From assembly GCF_014648495.1 (NCBI RefSeq), contig NZ_BMRF01000009.1:213281-277280 (forward strand): a stretch of 64,000 nucleotides of DNA, written 5' to 3'. Source of the DNA: Actinomadura cremea. Lineage in GTDB: Bacteria > Actinomycetota > Actinomycetes > Streptosporangiales > Streptosporangiaceae. Numbering within the stretch: position 1 is the first letter of the stretch; every line of letters starts with the position of its first letter. The notes beneath the pieces were generated by a model. That model worked only from the letters and a program-made list of their open reading frames with translations. It ran no database searches and was not told the DNA's origin. This document shows positions 60,056 through 64,000 of the stretch, piece after piece. A program made the translations under genes and the position numbers.

Positions 60056-61263
60056 GCAGACCTCCGCAACCGCTCGAACATGCCATGAGTAAGCCAGGAC
60101 GGAACGCTGCCCGGTCGCACCTCGACCGGGCCAGACCACACCAGGCGGTAACCGAGCCTGGCGTTGTTGCTCGCGGCGACCAGATCGGCTAGGACACGGC
60201 GCGCCGTCACCCAGTCCGTGCCCGACAGCAGTTGCTCGACGGCAACAGCGTCCTGATCACCGAGTACCTCCTCGGCGACGACTGCCAGCCGCTGGGCCTC
60301 AGCGTCGGACCACTCTTCTGTGGGCTGCTCATCGCCGTCGGGGACCCGGGAGCGCGGCGGCGTCGACCGGCCGCTGCCCGACTGCGGCGTCCCGGCAACA
60401 GCCTCTGCCAGGTCGGCCGCGTCGTGCCACGGGGCAGGCGCGTCGAATACCTGGTCGGCCAGGACCGCCGCGAGTTCATCCACGGTCGCACGCCGCGCGA
60501 ATCGCCCCCACATCTCCGGAGGCAGCAGGTTCAGCGCCCGCGAGGCCCCCGCTGCGGCCATCAGCCGCGCGGACGCGTTTGTTGACGCATCCGCGTAGGC
60601 GGCGATCGCCGAGCGCAGTTCTCCGCACCAGCGGCCCAGTTCCGGCCAGAACTCCAGCAGGAGCTCATGCACTGCAGACGCCTGGTCTATGAGCGACTTC
60701 GCGTTCCACAACAGCGGTGCGCGCTCCCGCAACGCCTCTAGGGTGCCACCGACGGTCAGAGCCACAAGCTCGGCGACCAGGAGCCGCAGCGCCGTCGTGA
60801 CCCCGATGGCAACCTCGCGGGCCTCCTCAGCCGTACTCTGCCCGCCTTCCAGTCTGATCTTCTCCATGGTCAAAAGCTGGTGCAGCTCTGACTGGCCCCC
60901 ACGTGCCAGCATCCGCTGGACGAACAGCATCGACACGTAACTGGTGAACGATGCCCGGTACTCGCGCTGGTAGGGCTTATCGAACGCAGGCTGGACCGCC
61001 CCTAGCTTCCGCAGGACGCCCAAGCGGTTGTCGATCATCTCTTCCGGGAACGTGGCGCACGCCGCCTTGATCTGCTCAGTCGTTAGCCCGTCCTCACCCG
61101 CGCGGGCAAACGCGGAGAACAACGTGTCCGCCAGCCGGAACAACGTCGCATCAGTGATCGCCGCATCTGATTCGTGTGCCAGCACAGCGACGATCTGCTT
61201 GAACACAGAAACGATAGCCTGCTCGGCCGCCGCTCCATCAAGTCCAAGCTGCTCATCCATCAC
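60052..61263 (-). CDS. MukF/JetA-like kleisin, first gene of the SMC operon
   Basis: A 403-residue soluble protein from GTG 61263 (or the ATG directly after it). N-terminal winged helix (DGLTTEQIKAACATFPEEMI, DNRLGVLRKLGAVQPAFDKP), then a long helical region (VAIGVTTALRLLVAELVALT, AVHELLLEFWPELGRWCGEL). A flexible acidic linker follows at about 285-325, then a C-terminal winged helix (EAQRLAVVAEEVLGDQDAVA, ARRVLADLVAASNNARLGYR). Two winged helices separated by helices and a loose linker is the kleisin layout that joins two SMC heads. Similarity to a named family is inferred from architecture and operon position. Confidence 0.6.
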   Translation of the reverse strand: MMDEQLGLDGAAAEQAIVSVFKQIVAVLAHESDAAITDATLFRLADTLFSAFARAGEDGLTTEQIKAACATFPEEMIDNRLGVLRKLGAVQPAFDKPYQREYRASFTSYVSMLFVQRMLARGGQSELHQLLTMEKIRLEGGQSTAEEAREVAIGVTTALRLLVAELVALTVGGTLEALRERAPLLWNAKSLIDQASAVHELLLEFWPELGRWCGELRSAIAAYADASTNASARLMAAAGASRALNLLPPEMWGRFARRATVDELAAVLADQVFDAPAPWHDAADLAEAVAGTPQSGSGRSTPPRSRVPDGDEQPTEEWSDAEAQRLAVVAEEVLGDQDAVAVEQLLSGTDWVTARRVLADLVAASNNARLGYRLVWSGPVEVRPGSVPSWLTHGMFERLRRSA

Positions 61264-61646
61264 ATCTTCACTATAAGAAGCCAGACCGACAACGAAGACC
61301 GCTCATCAGATCACGGCCGAAAGTGGCCGACCGAGACTCACGCACCCGTCGCCCAGCAGTCACACCGGAGGCGTACCAAGTTGCTGCCGTCAACTCCGAC
61401 GCGTAGACACAGCGCCCATGACAGCCCGTGTGCCCGTGAACAGGCAGCGCGCCACATCTGCACTAAAATCCACATGTTGCTCTCAAATAGGGATTAGTTG
61501 TCTCGACGAGGTCAGGGTTCGTGGCAATCCCTGGAACCGTGGGTACGCCCTCGCGAACGAGGTGGACGCGGAAGCTCACGGTCCGCTGCGTTGCATTTGA
61601 GCGCAACTCCTCAAACTTAGACGCGGTTGCCGCTACGGTCGACGCC
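61264..61646. promoter_or_regulatory. Divergent promoter region of the SMC operon
   Basis: About 380 nt without a supported gene. On the minus strand TATAGT (61275-61270) ends 6 nt before GTG 61263 with no ribosome site, suggesting a leaderless or near-leaderless SMC-operon transcript. On the plus strand TACGGT (61635-61640) lies 6 nt before ATG 61647 in the same configuration. -35 boxes are not clear. No dyad was found that would mark a dedicated repressor. Confidence 0.4.
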
Positions 61647-61808
61647 ATGGTTGACCTCACCGAGTACGAGCGGCGCGGCGACCTCAACGCGCCATTCGAC
61701 TTCACATCCAGAATTGACCAGGCGTGGTTCCGGTGGAGCGACGAGCACTTCTCCGACGCCGGACGGAGGGCATCCCACAGTTCGAAGGTGCGGCATGGAC
61801 AGCAGTGA
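61647..61808 (+). CDS. Small hypothetical protein divergent from the SMC operon
   Basis: A 53-residue frame from ATG 61647, probably leaderless: MVDLTEYERRGDLNAPFDFT, then SRIDQAWFRWSDEHFSDAGR. Charged, with a tryptophan-rich centre and coding-like composition. It overlaps the next gene by 14 nt, indicating co-transcription. No known family. It could be a small regulator of the island, but nothing in the sequence shows that. Confidence 0.5.
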   Translation: MVDLTEYERRGDLNAPFDFTSRIDQAWFRWSDEHFSDAGRRASHSSKVRHGQQ

Positions 61809-62613
61809 GTACGACGAGTACGAGGCCATTGTTAGAGTCCGGAAGGGCGCGCGTTTCGCGCGGTCGAGGAAGACCGCGGGCGCTCATCGCGGAATGACAC
61901 GTGACCCTGACACCAATCAGGTGCGTCAAGCCGAGATCTTCTTGAAGAAGGAGAACGAGCCGGATCCGGTGTCGGCGTACCCGCGGGGTTGGCTCGACTC
62001 TGACCTGCACGAGTCGGAGGCCCGAGCACAGGAGCGTCGAGAGAGCGCGGATTTCCTTGCCGAGGTACTCATCCAGGTAGCGGAGAAGGCCGCGCCGCGC
62101 GTCAAGAAGTGGTTGTGCGAACGAGCGCTTCCGGCAGGGAGGGCGAAGTGGAACGATCAGATGCTCCCGTCCGTGAAAGCGAAGTGGAGCAGCGTGGCAC
62201 GAAGTCGCACGAGTGATCGGCGGGCTGAGGGCGCGGAGGACCTGCAGGAAGTCGTCACCGCTTCTGGCGATCAACGGACGACCATGAGCGACGCGGAGGC
62301 GCGGAAGCGGGTCGCTGCGGCTGTGATGGCCAGGATGTACAGCGATGGGCAGCTACGGCTGGTGCGCAACGCCCGGATCGTGGACGAGGGGGAGGATCCG
62401 GTGGAGCTGGGGGCGACGGACGAGCTCACGCCTCAGCGCATCGGGGAATACGTCGCGTTGATGCTCGAGGCGAACCCTTCGCTGCTCGGCGAGGACACCC
62501 TGGCGGAACTCGGGCAGTTCGTCGCGAAAATTCGCGCCCATGGCGGCTACGTTCCCATCCCGAGAGCGGGAGGTGTGCTGCCGCATGGCGACGGAACGAC
62601 TGATGAGGGGTAA
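61795..62613 (+). CDS. Hypothetical charged protein
   Basis: A 272-residue protein from ATG 61795 (GAAGGTG upstream). The N-terminal 70 residues are basic and flexible (YEAIVRVRKGARFARSRKTA). A central helical segment follows (ARAQERRESADFLAEVLIQV, AEKAAPRVKKWLCERALPAG). The C-terminal part may form a small helical domain (DAEARKRVAAAVMARMYSDG, LVRNARIVDEGEDPVELGAT, QRIGEYVALMLEANPSLLGE). No motif I recognise. Overlapped by the 53-residue frame and divergent from the SMC operon, it may belong to the same island module. Confidence 0.65.
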   Translation: MDSSEYDEYEAIVRVRKGARFARSRKTAGAHRGMTRDPDTNQVRQAEIFLKKENEPDPVSAYPRGWLDSDLHESEARAQERRESADFLAEVLIQVAEKAAPRVKKWLCERALPAGRAKWNDQMLPSVKAKWSSVARSRTSDRRAEGAEDLQEVVTASGDQRTTMSDAEARKRVAAAVMARMYSDGQLRLVRNARIVDEGEDPVELGATDELTPQRIGEYVALMLEANPSLLGEDTLAELGQFVAKIRAHGGYVPIPRAGGVLPHGDGTTDEG

Positions 62614-62799
62614 GGGGGCGACCGCAGTGGACTGAGCCCCGGTCGGAGAGCCAACTCGTCGAACTCGTCGAAGACCCAACTGTCCTCCGGGCAGTCCGCG
62701 ACCTCAACGCCACTCTGGGCAGTCGAAGGACGGTGCCCCCCCCATGAGGGGTGCAAGCTGGTGAGTCTCGCAACCGTTTGGCGTGTGTTCCTCGTGTGG

Positions 62800-63230
62800 T
62801 AGGCGCCGCCGGTCACCGGTGTGGTCGCCTGGAGCGTAGTGGCCCCTGGGGCCGGCGGCTTGCGCGGCGATGCCGGTGATGCTCACGTTGTGGTAGCCAA
62901 GCACGCGGTCGATGACGGGGGCCGGGGCCTGCAGGGCGAGTTGGCGGATGGCCGAGGTACGGGCCCGGCCGGGGGAGAAGCCGAGGTCACGAGCCGTTTC
63001 TCGATGGTGTGGGGTGTAGGGGCTGGTTGGCCCGGCGTCCGGGGAACAGCCAGCGGGTGTCGGGCTGTGACGGTCTTGGTGTTCGGCCTTGTTGCGGTGT
63101 AGTCGAGCAGGAGCGTGGCGAACAGCTCGGGTATCGGGGTGGGCGGGTCACCGAGGCCTAAGTGAGGTATTTTGATGTCTACGTACTGACCATAGTGGTC
63201 GAAAATCCATCGGCGATGGACTGGCTCTTC
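62800..63230 (-). pseudogene. Tyrosine recombinase-like protein, C-terminal relic
   Basis: Minus-strand frames contain YVDIKIPHLGLGDPPTPIPE, LFATLLLDYTATRPNTKTV, then one phase away TSAIRQLALQAPAPV and VIDRVLGYHNVSITGIAAQA, GHYAPGDHTG. The order (IPELFATLLLDY, a lost PLLFPG-like segment, RxSAIRQLALQAPAPVI, LGYHNVSI, a final YAPGDH) matches the C-terminal end of a group of actinobacterial recombinase-like proteins. The catalytic arginines upstream are absent and the frame is broken at least twice. 62614-62799 shows nothing else. Confidence 0.5.
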
Positions 63231-63410
63231 CTCGCAATGAATCTTAATATGCTGTGCGCCGAGAATGAGCCGACTGATGCCGTCGAGGAAACGATTCGGG
63301 GACGGTGCTGATATAGGAAACATGGATCCGGGCTTCTGATAGATCATCGGCGATGACGCAGTCGGCCCAGCAGACTCCCGCGATGGTTCAGGTGAACGAC
63401 ATCTTAGCCA

Positions 63411-63665
63411 TCAACATCTCCCCGAATGGTGCCTGTGAACCTTGGGAGTGGACAATCCGCCTTCGTCGACGCGGTCAGCCAGATAGATCATGACGCCTTC
63501 TACGGTCATCCCGGAGGCTGTGGCCGCCGCACCCGGATGATCACCCGGGTCGGCGATCGACACGGGTGCTGGTCTGGGCGGCACGGTTAGGCGGAACGGC
63601 CCAGCGTGATCTGGTCGTCCATCGGCGGGTGCTGGCGGCACGGTGGCGACAACCCGAGCGAGCAT
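63411..63665 (-). CDS. Small hypothetical ORF
   Basis: An 84-codon frame from ATG 63665. The last half (VSIADPGDHPGAAATASGMT, VEGVMIYLADRVDEGGLSTP) looks protein-like, the first half is proline-rich. The ribosome site is weak and no family is recognised. It may be a relic of the neighbouring recombinase locus. 63348-63410 and 63836-64000 show nothing I can support. Confidence 0.3.
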   Translation of the reverse strand: MLARVVATVPPAPADGRPDHAGPFRLTVPPRPAPVSIADPGDHPGAAATASGMTVEGVMIYLADRVDEGGLSTPKVHRHHSGRC

Positions 63666-63733
63666 CGAGCTGACAGGCGGACATTTCAGGCGGTGTTCTT
63701 GGTCTGCAAGCGTGCTTTTCTGCAGGTCAAAGG

Positions 63734-63775
63734 TGGTACGCCCGACAGGATTCGGACCCGCGACGGTCGGTTGAG
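63734..63775 (-). other. tRNA-like 3' segment, possible attachment site
   Basis: Read on the minus strand, GTCGCGGGTCCGAATCCTGT then CGGGCGTACCA looks like a T-arm with its loop, the 3' acceptor strand and CCA. The antisense peptide DRIRTRDGRLRR is the kind of spurious product typical of tRNA 3' ends. No 5' half is visible and the T-stem has two G-T pairs, so it is at best a tRNA fragment. It differs from the tRNA-Pro fragment at 47713, so it would mark another element's border. Confidence 0.35.
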
Positions 63776-64000
63776 AAGACTCCGCGTCAACGCTGCGGTT
63801 CGCGGTGGTGGGGAAGTCGCGGCGCGCCGGTCGTGAAGTTTGTGCTTGGCCTCTGGGGCGTCCAGTATGAAGCGTGAGCAATTTTAGGTGCTGTAAGCCG
63901 ATACTGTTGCTTGTGATTGCTTGCATGCGAGGGATGCTCTTATGGATGTCAAGCGGCGAGTTCAAGATCGTGAGCGGTGATGATCTGGAAGAGTTCGCGG

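Noticed and set aside
53203-61263. Naming the SMC operon a type I Wadjet (JetABCD) system
   Set aside because: No JetD-like TOPRIM/winged-helix nuclease is present, an extra small subunit and a kinase are, and kleisin/KITE assignments rest on architecture only. I keep it as Wadjet-like.
63606-63836. 76-codon plus-strand frame with DRIRTRDGRLRR
   Set aside because: This peptide type arises from the antisense of tRNA 3' ends; the tRNA-like segment explains it better.
1-64000. CRISPR arrays, rRNA genes, riboswitches
   Set aside because: No regularly spaced direct repeats, no rRNA signatures and no riboswitch consensus were seen in any region.

Overview
The window is about 64 kb of very GC-rich DNA (roughly 70-75% GC by eye) with GTG/TTG starts, stop/start overlaps and protein families typical of a filamentous actinomycete. 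The gene mix (SARP regulators, HisKA_3 two-component pairs, aa3-type oxidase with a CtaG-like factor, crt genes, tRNA-linked integrase) suggests a Streptosporangiales/Thermomonosporaceae-like organism. That placement is inference; there is no rRNA or other marker in the window.

Layout. 1-13.2 kb: a large SARP/NB-ARC regulator running off the left edge, a VOC protein, regulator and transporter relics, a cytochrome oxidase group (ctaD, DUF3040, DUF2243, CtaG-like), a decayed amidohydrolase, and a DUF418-kinase-response regulator operon. 13.2-22.7 kb: a GH25 lysozyme, then a compact acyclic-carotenoid cluster (CruF-like hydratase, CrtI-type desaturase, glycosyltransferase, CrtA-like oxygenase, CrtB, CrtI). 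Into it are built a PlsX and a PlsY paralogue, pointing to a glycosylated and possibly acylated carotenoid. 22.9-47.5 kb: a rearranged region in which intact genes alternate with relics and deletion junctions. The intact genes include a Vat acetyltransferase/ABC-F/TetR resistance-type set, a secreted protein-arginine deiminase, a BtrH-domain enzyme, a GH2 glycosidase with a LacI regulator, a sulfotransferase with a DUF1214 protein, and two further regulators.

47.7-64 kb: an integrated mobile island. Its left edge is the 3' half of a tRNA-Pro(GGG) gene next to a tyrosine integrase. Inside are a frameshifted phage-scaffold-like gene, a probable replication or transfer gene behind a long inverted repeat, a decayed transposase and, at 53.2-61.3 kb, the main find. 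This is one tightly coupled six-gene minus-strand operon: a MukF/kleisin-like protein, two small putative winged-helix proteins, a 1032-residue SMC-like ATPase, a Ser/Thr kinase with a novel N-terminal half, and an uncharacterised protein that may be a PD-(D/E)XK nuclease. The first four positions resemble the SMC loader of Wadjet (JetABC) or Mks systems, but no JetD-like gene is present; a kinase and a possible nuclease sit in its place. I read this as a candidate undescribed SMC-kinase defence or plasmid-control system.

A caution on quality: many frameshifts in the window are explained by one missing C or G in a short homopolymer, so part of the apparent decay may be sequencing error. The truncations and gene-gene junctions cannot be explained that way.
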